In this document: piece after piece, positions 26,515-34,209 of the stretch | How the letters are laid out: the number at the start of each line of letters is the position of its first letter | Position numbering within the stretch: position 1 is the first letter of the stretch | Source: Oceanospirillum sanctuarii | GTDB taxonomy: Bacteria > Pseudomonadota > Gammaproteobacteria > Pseudomonadales > Halomonadaceae | DNA: 64,000 nucleotides | Direction of reading: 5' to 3' | NCBI RefSeq assembly: GCF_002150805.1 | Contig: NZ_MTBA01000003.1 | Coordinates: 372,001 to 436,000 of the forward strand | Notes under the pieces: generated by a model | The model's input: only the letters and a program-made list of their open reading frames with translations | Database searches by the model: none | What the model was told of the DNA's origin: nothing | Made by a program: the position numbers and the translations under genes

Positions 26515-26604
26515 CACAACCTGATAAAGATTTAACCGCCCCAAATCGGCTGGTTTATGCACTTTTTTCATACCTTTTCATGAGTGAAGAAGCAGGGAAA
26601 GAAT

Positions 26605-26634
26605 TTGGGAGGCCCGCAGGATCTGGGGTATGAT
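26605..26634 (+). promoter_or_regulatory. Candidate sigma-70 promoter of gpmI
   Basis: TTGGGA, 18-bp spacer, TATGAT (26629-26634), about 70 bp before the gpmI ATG. Confidence 0.55.
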
Positions 26635-26706
26635 GTCCGGCTACTGCGAAACGTCTGTCAGGACGTGAAACTTTTTCTCTGAATCTAACGCGACCCTGAA
26701 AACATC

Positions 26707-28251
26707 ATGTCAAAACGTACGCCTGTTGCACTTATTATTCTGGACGGCTTCGGCCATAGCGAAATCGCCGAAAATAACGCCATTGCCAACGCCAATAAGC
26801 CGGTTTGGGATCGCCTTTGGGCGCAATATCCGAACGCTCTGGTTGAAACCTCAGGCATGGCCGTGGGTCTGCCGGATGGCCAGATGGGCAACTCTGAAGT
26901 TGGTCATATGAATCTGGGTGCAGGACGTACCGTTTATCAGGAATTCACCCGTATCACCAAAGCGATCGCCGACGGTGATTTCTTCGAAAACGAAGCGCTG
27001 GTTCAGGCGATCGATAAAGCGGTTGCCGCTGACAAAGCGGTTCACCTGATGGGCCTGCTCTCTCCGGGCGGTGTTCACAGCCACGAAGAACACATCTTTG
27101 CTGCCTGCAAACTGGCAGCAGATCGTGGTGCGAAAAAAGTTTATGTACATGGCTTCCTGGATGGCCGCGATATGCCTCCGCGCAGCGCCGAAGATTCCAT
27201 TGTTAAAGCCGATGCCCTGCTGAAAGAACTGGGTGTGGGTTTTGTTGCTTCTCTGGTTGGCCGTTACTACGCCATGGATCGTGACAACCGCTGGGATCGT
27301 GTTGAGTCCGCCTACAACCTGCTGACTCAGGCGAAAGCAGAGCACGTTTACACCAACGCCCAGGAAGCCCTGTTAGCCGCCTACGCCCGTGACGAGAACG
27401 ATGAGTTTGTGGCCGCTTCCAGCATTCGTCCGAATGGCGAAGCCGTGAAGATCGAAGATGGCGATGCCCTGCTCTTTATGAACTTCCGTGCCGACCGTGC
27501 CCGTGAGATTACCCGCAGCTTTGTTGAAGCCGACTTTGCAGGCTTTGAGCGTGCAGTAACACCGAAGCTGGCTGATTTTGTCATGCTGACCGAATACGCA
27601 GCCGACATTAAAACCACCACCGCCTTCCCGCCAACCAAGCTGGTAAATACGCTGGGTGAATTCATGGCAAAGCAGGGCAAAACTCAGCTGCGTATCGCAG
27701 AAACCGAAAAATACGCTCACGTGACCTTCTTCTTCAGCGGTGGCCGCGAAGATGAGTACGAAGGGGAGACCCGTGTTCTGGTTCAGTCTCCTCAGGTAGC
27801 GACTTACGACCTGCAGCCTGAAATGAGCGCGCCGGAAGTGACCGACAAGCTGGTTGATGCCATCAAGAGTGGTGATTACGACCTGATCGTCTGTAACTAC
27901 GCTAACGGCGACATGGTAGGCCACACCGGTAAATACGATGCAGCGGTCAAAGCAGTCGAAGCGCTGGACGTTTGTCTGGGCCGTGTAACCGAAGCCCTGC
28001 TGGAAGTAGGCGGTGAGTGCTTAATTACTGCCGACCACGGCAATGCTGAACAGATGGTGAATCCGGAATCCGGTCAGGCGCAAACCGCACACACCACCTT
28101 CCCGGTTCCTCTGGTTTACGTCAATGAACGTGCAGAATCGGTCACACTTGAGAACGGCCGTCTTTGCGATATCGCCCCAAGCCTGTTAAAAATCATGGGA
28201 CTGGAGCAACCTGCAGAGATGAGTGGCCAGAATCTGGTGAGCTTCTCCTGA
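26707..28251 (+). CDS. gpmI: 2,3-bisphosphoglycerate-independent phosphoglycerate mutase
   Basis: The manganese-dependent mutase interconverts 2- and 3-phosphoglycerate in glycolysis. At 514 residues it matches E. coli GpmM/GpmI. Metal and catalytic motifs are [28 protein letters not shown] with the phosphoserine, [33 protein letters not shown] and [11 protein letters not shown]. It opens the conserved run gpmI-envC-ctpA-yibQ. Confidence 0.98.
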   Translation: MSKRTPVALIILDGFGHSEIAENNAIANANKPVWDRLWAQYPNALVETSGMAVGLPDGQMGNSEVGHMNLGAGRTVYQEFTRITKAIADGDFFENEALVQAIDKAVAADKAVHLMGLLSPGGVHSHEEHIFAACKLAADRGAKKVYVHGFLDGRDMPPRSAEDSIVKADALLKELGVGFVASLVGRYYAMDRDNRWDRVESAYNLLTQAKAEHVYTNAQEALLAAYARDENDEFVAASSIRPNGEAVKIEDGDALLFMNFRADRAREITRSFVEADFAGFERAVTPKLADFVMLTEYAADIKTTTAFPPTKLVNTLGEFMAKQGKTQLRIAETEKYAHVTFFFSGGREDEYEGETRVLVQSPQVATYDLQPEMSAPEVTDKLVDAIKSGDYDLIVCNYANGDMVGHTGKYDAAVKAVEALDVCLGRVTEALLEVGGECLITADHGNAEQMVNPESGQAQTAHTTFPVPLVYVNERAESVTLENGRLCDIAPSLLKIMGLEQPAEMSGQNLVSFS

Positions 28252-28270
28252 GGATCTCAGACCTGATAAC

Positions 28271-28300
28271 GCAAAGAGCCGGTATAGACCGGCTCTTTGC
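28271..28300. repeat. Perfect 13-bp-stem hairpin between gpmI and envC
   Basis: GCAAAGAGCCGGT and ACCGGCTCTTTGC flank an ATAG loop. There is no T-run directly after it, so it is a weak terminator or an mRNA-stabilising structure after gpmI. Confidence 0.7.
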
Positions 28301-28345
28301 GGTTTAAAAAAACAGCCCTTTGGGCAACGGATAACTCCATCATTG

Positions 28346-29566
28346 ATGATAATAAGAGCTGCTGCTTCTGTGCTGCATTTGAATAAGAACCTGAATATCA
28401 GGCACCCCCTACTTCCCGAACAGCCCGTTCGCGCTTTGCTGACGCTGCTGCTTTCGTTTTTCATGCTGACGGCTCAGGTTCAGGCCGCCGACAAAGAAGT
28501 CTCCGCTCAACAGCTGAAAGAGCTGAACACCCGCATCAAAACCCTTGAGCAATCCCTGAATCAGGTCAAGGGCGCTAAAGCGGAAGTTCTGAAGGAGCTG
28601 CAGGCGTCCGAGAAAAAGATCGCCGACACCGCCAAAGCGATCCGCACCAACCTTGCCAGCAGTAAACGACTGCAGAGCCGCCTGTCAGAGCTGCGCGCCG
28701 AGCGAAGCGACCTACGCCTGAAACAGAACCAACAGAAAGACTATCTGGAAAAACAGATCCGTTCTGCTTATGCCATGGGACGTCAGGAGTACCTGAAAGT
28801 GCTGCTTAATCAGCAGCAGCCGGATCAGGTTTCCCGTGTACTGCGCTATTACGACTACATCAATAAGGAACGCAGCCGACATATTGATGAGTATCTGGAA
28901 ACCGCCCGCAGCCTTGATCGGGTTGAGAAAGAGATTCTGCAGAAAGATTATGTGCTGACCACCACCCGCAGCAAACTGGAAGCGGATCGTGGCCGCCTGA
29001 AGGCGGAACAGAGCAAACGCGAAACCTTAGTCGCTCAGCTCGATAAAGAGATCTCAGGCAAAGGTGAAGAACTGGCGACTCTGAATCAGGACAGAGCCCG
29101 TCTTGAGCAGTTACTGGAAGAGGTTCGGGAAGCCATTGTGAATATCCCGATGCCGAAAGATACCCGCCCGTTCAAATCGATGCGCGGCAAACTGCCCTGG
29201 CCGCTTAAAGGCCGGGTTGCCTATGCCTTCGGTAGTGAGCAAATTCGCGGTAAGCTCAAACGCAACGGCATGGTGATTCGAGCCAACGAAGGCGTCGAAA
29301 TTAAAGCAATTCACTCCGGCCGTGTGGTCTTTGCGGACTGGCTGAGAGGGTATGGCGTGCTACTGATTCTGGATCACGGTAACGGCTTTATGAGCCTCTA
29401 CGGCAACAACCAGGCCCTGCTGAGAGAAGCCGGAGACTGGATTCATGCTGGTGAAAGCATCGCCACTGTAGGCAGAAGTGGAGGTCAGAGCCGAAGCGGT
29501 CTCTATTTTGAGATTCGGGAAAAAGGCGCACCACAGGATCCGATACTTTGGCTCGGACGCCGCTAA
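28346..29566 (+). CDS. envC: Murein hydrolase activator EnvC
   Basis: EnvC is a periplasmic coiled-coil protein with a degenerate LytM domain that activates amidases at the division site. A hydrophobic signal segment (ALLTLLLSFFML) ends at QVQA, followed by about 200 residues of coiled coil and a C-terminal LytM domain (PWPLKGRVAYAFG to the end). Metal ligands of active LytM enzymes are absent: the terminal HxH is replaced by YFEIR, as in E. coli EnvC. The start is uncertain: ATG at 28346 gives a long N-region, and GTG at 28370 is also possible. Confidence 0.9.
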   Translation: MIIRAAASVLHLNKNLNIRHPLLPEQPVRALLTLLLSFFMLTAQVQAADKEVSAQQLKELNTRIKTLEQSLNQVKGAKAEVLKELQASEKKIADTAKAIRTNLASSKRLQSRLSELRAERSDLRLKQNQQKDYLEKQIRSAYAMGRQEYLKVLLNQQQPDQVSRVLRYYDYINKERSRHIDEYLETARSLDRVEKEILQKDYVLTTTRSKLEADRGRLKAEQSKRETLVAQLDKEISGKGEELATLNQDRARLEQLLEEVREAIVNIPMPKDTRPFKSMRGKLPWPLKGRVAYAFGSEQIRGKLKRNGMVIRANEGVEIKAIHSGRVVFADWLRGYGVLLILDHGNGFMSLYGNNQALLREAGDWIHAGESIATVGRSGGQSRSGLYFEIREKGAPQDPILWLGRR

Positions 29567-29687
29567 GAGTTTTAAGCAGCGGGCCTTGTATCAGGCCCGG
29601 ATGTTGTGACATTACCATTACAAATCCCGGAATTTAGTACACCCGGTATTAAACTGAAGTAAAGCCACCGGGCAGAAGGAGTTATCC

Positions 29688-30992
29688 ATGAGCAACACGC
29701 GGACTACACTGGGAGTTGGCCTTGGCCTGCTGCTGAGCCTGACCAGTTTTAATCTGTTTGCAGACGATACCCTGTCAACAGAAGCCGTCCCCTATGAAGC
29801 TCAGGAACTTCCTTTGGAAGAGCTGCGCACCTTTGGCGAAGTGTTCGAGCGCATCAAACGCGCTTACGTACACGATGTCGATGACAAAGAGCTGCTGGAT
29901 AACGCCATTCGCGGCATGATCTCAGGCCTTGATCCTCATTCCGCCTACCTGACACCGGAAGATTATGATGAGCTGCAGGAAAGCACTCAGGGTGAGTTTG
30001 GTGGCCTGGGTCTGGAAGTCGGCTCCGAAAATGGCTTTATCAAGGTCGTCACCCCGATCGATGATACCCCAGCCGCCCGCGCCGGTATCCGTCCTCACGA
30101 TCTGATCGTTAAGATCAACGACACCCCGGTGAAGAACCTGCCACTGAACAAATCCATCGAGCTGATGCGCGGTAAGCCGGATACCGAAGTTCGCCTGACC
30201 ATTATGCGTGATGGCGTGGATGCGCCTTTTGAAGTGACACTGAAACGCGCCCTGATTCGGGTAACCAGCGTTAAACACCGCATGCTGGACGATGGCTACG
30301 GCTATATCCGTATCACCCAGTTTCAGGTGCATACCGGCGAAGAGGTGGTTAAAGCCCTGAACAAAATGCATCAGGCCTCTGAAGATAAGCTGAAAGGTGT
30401 GGTGCTGGATCTGCGCAACAATCCCGGCGGTGTGTTGCAGGCTGCGGCAGAAGTGGTGGATGCCTTTATTACCGAAGGTATGATCGTTTACACCAAGGGA
30501 CGCCTGGACAACACCGAGCTTAGCTTTGAAGCTACGCCGAATAACCCAAGCCGTGGTGTTCCTCTGATCGTACTGATCAACGAGGGTTCTGCTTCCGCAT
30601 CTGAAATTGTATCCGGTGCATTACAGGATCATCAGCGCGGCGTAATTATGGGCACCCAGAGTTTCGGTAAAGGCTCAGTACAAACCATTCTGCCACTGGG
30701 CAGTGATCGCGGCCTGAAACTGACCACAGCTCTTTATTACACGCCTTCCGGCCGTTCGATTCAGGCACAAGGGGTCACACCGGATATCGAGGTGAAACCT
30801 GCCCGTTTAACGCCAATTGAAGCTAGACTTCAGATTAAGGAAGCAGATCTGGAAGGCCATCTGGAAAGCGGCCAGCAACCGACCACTCCAGCTAAAAAGT
30901 CCGGCAGCTCATCACTGGCGGAAACAGACTATCAGCTGTTTGAAGCCCTGAGTCTGCTGAAAGGTATGCATATTCTGACGAAGCAGCCCTGA
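29688..30992 (+). CDS. Carboxyl-terminal processing protease (S41 family)
   Basis: A 434-residue CtpA-type periplasmic protease with a signal peptide, a PDZ domain (GLGLEVGSENGFIKVV, AARAGIRPHDLIVKI) and an S41 catalytic core. The serine lies in EGSASASEIVSGAL and the lysine in SFGKGSVQT. It degrades or processes periplasmic and envelope proteins. ATG at 29688 has AGAAGGAG seven bases upstream. It lies between envC and the polysaccharide deacetylase gene, a conserved order. Confidence 0.96.
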   Translation: MSNTRTTLGVGLGLLLSLTSFNLFADDTLSTEAVPYEAQELPLEELRTFGEVFERIKRAYVHDVDDKELLDNAIRGMISGLDPHSAYLTPEDYDELQESTQGEFGGLGLEVGSENGFIKVVTPIDDTPAARAGIRPHDLIVKINDTPVKNLPLNKSIELMRGKPDTEVRLTIMRDGVDAPFEVTLKRALIRVTSVKHRMLDDGYGYIRITQFQVHTGEEVVKALNKMHQASEDKLKGVVLDLRNNPGGVLQAAAEVVDAFITEGMIVYTKGRLDNTELSFEATPNNPSRGVPLIVLINEGSASASEIVSGALQDHQRGVIMGTQSFGKGSVQTILPLGSDRGLKLTTALYYTPSGRSIQAQGVTPDIEVKPARLTPIEARLQIKEADLEGHLESGQQPTTPAKKSGSSSLAETDYQLFEALSLLKGMHILTKQP

Positions 30993-31042
30993 CTCGGGCG
31001 CTTCGATATTTTTTACTCAGGCTGTCGTGAGAAACAGCTTTA

Positions 31043-32257
31043 ATGACGATCACTATGACACGACTTTTCCTGCGCGCTGTTAAGATGGCGCGCCACCAAC
31101 TGCAAAATATCAAAGGTGCATTCACCGCATCTCTGGGTGTAATAATTATTGGCGGAGTGACCTTGTCACTCAGTCCGCAAACTCTGGCCTCCAGCTCGCC
31201 CACGATTACGCTGATCATCGACGATATCGGCTACAACCTGCGTAACGGCCTGCGCGCCGTTAACCTGCCGGGGGCCGTTAGCTATGCGATTCTGCCTCAT
31301 ACCCCTTACAGTCAGCGACTGGCAAAAACAGCGCATCAGCAGGGTAAAACCGTGATGCTGCACGCCCCTATGACCAACGTGCATCAGCGTTCACCGGGCC
31401 CGGGCACATTAAGCCCAAGCATGGATCGGGAAACCTTTGATCAGGAGCTGAAAAAAGCCCTGGCTGATATCCCTTTTGTTCAGGGTGTAAACAACCACAT
31501 GGGCAGCGAGCTGACTCAGGATAGCATTCGCATGCAGTGGCTGATGGAAGAGGTGAGCAAACGTCGTCTTTTCTTTATCGACAGCCGCACGACCGCTAAA
31601 TCAGTTGCCGCCAAGACTGCTCGCTCCAATGGTATTCCCAGTATGAGCCGGGATGTATTTCTCGATCATATCCGAACCCCGGAAGCCGTTAGCGAAGCCT
31701 TTGACACCCTAATCCGTCAGGCCAAACGTAATGGTCATGCGGTGGGTATCGGCCACCCTCACAGCGTGACCCTCGACATGCTGGAAGCGCGCCTGCCGGA
31801 ACTCAGAGCACAGGGAATTCGCCTGATCTCAGTTCCGGATCAGCTGCTGGCGATGGGGCAGGTTTATCAGGATATTCAGCCTGCCTTTGTTGCGCCGCAG
31901 ACTACACCTCCGGCACGTAGCCCGGCCTTCTGGCGTAGCGAGATTCAGCAGCTGACCCGCTATAAAGAAGCTGATGTCACGCACCCAAAGATAATCCGTA
32001 AAGACGTGATTATCCGAAAGGAAACACTGGATCGGCATCAGATAAACCGCAACGAAAAAGAAGCGGTTCAGCGCCAGCAACTACTGCCTGAGATCCCTGA
32101 GGGCACTGAATTTCCAAAACTCAAGGTGCAACAGCCTTCCAATGATCAGGCAGAAAGAGACATGTCTCTGCAGCCAGTGCATCAGCCTGGCTGGCTAACA
32201 CCAAAAGAAAACCAGAGCTGGACTACACCAGTCAACAATACGCCATTGGCTAAATAG
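31043..32257 (+). CDS. Divergent polysaccharide deacetylase family protein (YibQ type)
   Basis: A 404-residue protein with an N-terminal signal or anchor helix (about residues 27-47) and a DUF610/YibQ-type deacetylase domain: TITLIIDDIGYN, SYAILPHTPYSQRLA, VMLHAPM and GHAVGIGHPHSVTLDMLE. The last 130 residues are polar and probably unstructured, longer than in E. coli YibQ. Members occur beside envC and are thought to work on cell-wall or envelope glycans. Other ATGs at 31055 and 31085 are possible starts. Confidence 0.88.
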   Translation: MTITMTRLFLRAVKMARHQLQNIKGAFTASLGVIIIGGVTLSLSPQTLASSSPTITLIIDDIGYNLRNGLRAVNLPGAVSYAILPHTPYSQRLAKTAHQQGKTVMLHAPMTNVHQRSPGPGTLSPSMDRETFDQELKKALADIPFVQGVNNHMGSELTQDSIRMQWLMEEVSKRRLFFIDSRTTAKSVAAKTARSNGIPSMSRDVFLDHIRTPEAVSEAFDTLIRQAKRNGHAVGIGHPHSVTLDMLEARLPELRAQGIRLISVPDQLLAMGQVYQDIQPAFVAPQTTPPARSPAFWRSEIQQLTRYKEADVTHPKIIRKDVIIRKETLDRHQINRNEKEAVQRQQLLPEIPEGTEFPKLKVQQPSNDQAERDMSLQPVHQPGWLTPKENQSWTTPVNNTPLAK

Positions 32258-32326
32258 ACTGGCTCACAGCAACTGCTCCGGATTCCACCCATTTCTGATT
32301 TGTTAACAGGTAGAGAAACCCTTTAA

Positions 32327-32917
32327 ATGAGTGCTTTTTTTCAACAACTGAAAGAGCTTGCCCCGTGGCAGCAAACCGCTTTTGCCACCGCACTGGCGGA
32401 ACGCATGTACCCTAACTACGCCCTGTTTTGTCAGGTGACGGAACAGGAAGAGCAGGCTGCAGCGCTCAAAAAAGGACTGATGCTGATCTGGGAACAACTG
32501 GCCAACAAAGACAGTAAGATCAACTTTGAGGTGCAGCTGGAGAAATTGGCAGATCTGATCCCGAACGATGCTGATTACGAGATGTACGGCGTATATCCTG
32601 CTATTGATGCTGCTATGGCGGCTCATACCGCCATGGAGCTGGCGATGGGCACTCAGGCTGAAGAAGTAACCCGCGTCAGTCGCCTGATGCGCCAGACCAT
32701 CATCAGCTTTATCGAAGCGACAGAAGAACTGCCGGAAGATGAAAAAGCACGTCGTAAGGTACTGAACGATCACGAACTGATGCAGTTTGACCGGGAGTTT
32801 CAGGATGAGGTGCTTCAGCAGATCAGTAGCATGAAACATCCTCAGAAAGAGAAACTGAAAGAGCTGCGTATTATGGCGCAGAACGAAGGCGTCAGCTGTC
32901 TGGGGCTTGCGGTCTGA
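32327..32917 (+). CDS. YjaG family protein (DUF416)
   Basis: A 196-residue all-helical protein matching YjaG: LPWQQTAFATALAERMYPNY-like N-terminus and YGVYPAIDAAMAAH in the middle. The function is not known. It stands alone between the deacetylase gene and a bidirectional terminator. Confidence 0.9.
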   Translation: MSAFFQQLKELAPWQQTAFATALAERMYPNYALFCQVTEQEEQAAALKKGLMLIWEQLANKDSKINFEVQLEKLADLIPNDADYEMYGVYPAIDAAMAAHTAMELAMGTQAEEVTRVSRLMRQTIISFIEATEELPEDEKARRKVLNDHELMQFDREFQDEVLQQISSMKHPQKEKLKELRIMAQNEGVSCLGLAV

Positions 32918-32941
32918 GGATCGGCAGTAGCGTTACAAATG

Positions 32942-32982
32942 AAAAAGCCCGTTTTGATCTCAGGATCGAAACGGGCTTTTTT
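32942..32982. terminator. Bidirectional terminator after yjaG
   Basis: AAAAGCCCGTTTTGATC and GATCGAAACGGGCTTTTTT form a long stem around TCAG, flanked by A and T runs, between convergent genes. Confidence 0.92.
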
Positions 32983-33009
32983 ATCAGCTCTTAAAGCTAA
33001 CGGAACAAA

Positions 33010-33528
33010 TCACTGCTCTTCTGCTGACACCTCAGATGCTGGTTCTTCCTCAGATACTGCAGAGGAAGACGCTTCATATTGCTGTTCTAACTGAATCTGT
33101 TCTACTTCTGAGCGGAACATCAGATTACCGCTGCCCATCAGATCCTGATAAGCCTGATAGGCAAAGCCGACGCAAAGCACTATCACAATGGCCGGAACGC
33201 TGACATAAATCTTTTTGAAGTGACGAATCACAAAGTAGGCGAACAGCAGCAGCTCGACAATGCCTAAACCGAGTACCAGATAATCCCCGATACCACTAAT
33301 TCCTCTGACCACCGGATTATCATTTTCTGCAGATGTACCCAATAACTCCATACTGACCACACCTGAGCCGTTCAGCAGGCTGATAATAAAAATCACCAGC
33401 AACCAGGCTAACGCGATCCGTTTTTCATGAAACAGCGCCTGAAAAAACAGGGTACAGATGGCAAAAATAAAGGCCAGGAATGCACCGGCCAGATACCATT
33501 GATAGGCAATAAACTGCTCTGTGGACAT
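33010..33528 (-). CDS. Membrane protein of unknown function
   Basis: A 172-residue protein with four predicted helices (about residues 11-32, 38-56, 83-101 and 110-126) and an acidic, Ser/Glu-rich tail ending EEEPASEVSAEEQ. The frame is open to 33594, but AAAGGAAG precedes the ATG at 33528. I do not recognise the family. It is convergent with yjaG and lies downstream of the ydb genes without an obvious link. Confidence 0.78.
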   Translation of the reverse strand: MSTEQFIAYQWYLAGAFLAFIFAICTLFFQALFHEKRIALAWLLVIFIISLLNGSGVVSMELLGTSAENDNPVVRGISGIGDYLVLGLGIVELLLFAYFVIRHFKKIYVSVPAIVIVLCVGFAYQAYQDLMGSGNLMFRSEVEQIQLEQQYEASSSAVSEEEPASEVSAEEQ

Positions 33529-33639
33529 GAATCTTCCTTTAGCGTTTGAGGGTATTGAGGCATTGATCCGCAGATAACTCTGCGTTAAAAACAAAAAGGC
33601 CCGCCCTCTTTAAAGGACAGGCCAGCATACATCGGTGAC

Positions 33640-34011
33640 TTACTTCTTCAGCCAACCGTTACCCAGATCGATCAGGTTACCGGGCTTGGTTTTCTCGATC
33701 ACTTTCTTACCTGCAATCTTTTCAACTTCTTCCAGAGTGATGCCATTTTTTGCCGCCAGATCTTTATAAACCTGGGTGCGCTTCTGGTTTACATCATCAA
33801 CCAACGCCTTAACACCTGACTCCGGCTTCACCACACCAAGATATCCGGTATAGCGCTCACCAACCCAGCCATTATCTTTCGCGGCATCCAGATCCAGTGC
33901 AAATGCCGGAGCGGTCAGCACCAACGACAGTATAAGAACGGTAAACAGGGCGATCAGGGAAGAAGCCCACTGCTGTGGTGCCAAGCGGTTAATGCTCATC
34001 TTGTTATCCAT
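33640..34011 (-). CDS. ydbL: YdbL family periplasmic protein (DUF1318)
   Basis: A 123-residue protein with a signal peptide (cleavage near APAFA-LD) and a DUF1318 domain: LDAAKDNGWVGERYTGYLG, LVDDVNQKRTQVYKDLA, ITLEEVEKIAGKK. In E. coli YdbL works with YdbH and YnbE, probably as a chaperone for their bridge. It is the last of the three ydb genes, 12 bp after ynbE. Confidence 0.93.
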   Translation of the reverse strand: MDNKMSINRLAPQQWASSLIALFTVLILSLVLTAPAFALDLDAAKDNGWVGERYTGYLGVVKPESGVKALVDDVNQKRTQVYKDLAAKNGITLEEVEKIAGKKVIEKTKPGNLIDLGNGWLKK

Positions 34012-34023
34012 CAGGTTAGCTCC

Positions 34024-34209
34024 TTAGAAAAGATCACTGTCTTCGCTGAACATCTGATCCAGCTCTTTATCAACCTTCACCCGAATCTCGTGGTCAATTT
34101 TGACGTTCAGGTTGATGGTGATCGGCTCCTTCGCCCCCACCTCAATACGAGGTGTACAGGCAGCAACAAAGCTGAACACACCTGCTAAAAGTAAAAGTCT
34201 GAGTATCAT
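34024..34209 (-). CDS. ynbE: YnbE family lipoprotein
   Basis: A 61-residue lipoprotein with a short signal ending in the lipobox FVAAC (Cys 18), then EPITINLNVKIDHEIRVKVD. In E. coli the outer-membrane lipoprotein YnbE extends the beta-bridge of YdbH for phospholipid movement. Its ATG overlaps the ydbH stop (ATGA), so translation is coupled. Confidence 0.93.
   Translation of the reverse strand: MILRLLLLAGVFSFVAACTPRIEVGAKEPITINLNVKIDHEIRVKVDKELDQMFSEDSDLF

Larger units (their letters stand above)
26377..26706. other. 330-bp divergent intergenic region, no gene
   Basis: It carries candidate promoters in both directions (listed separately). I see no convincing ORF, RNA or repeat in the rest. 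Confidence 0.7.
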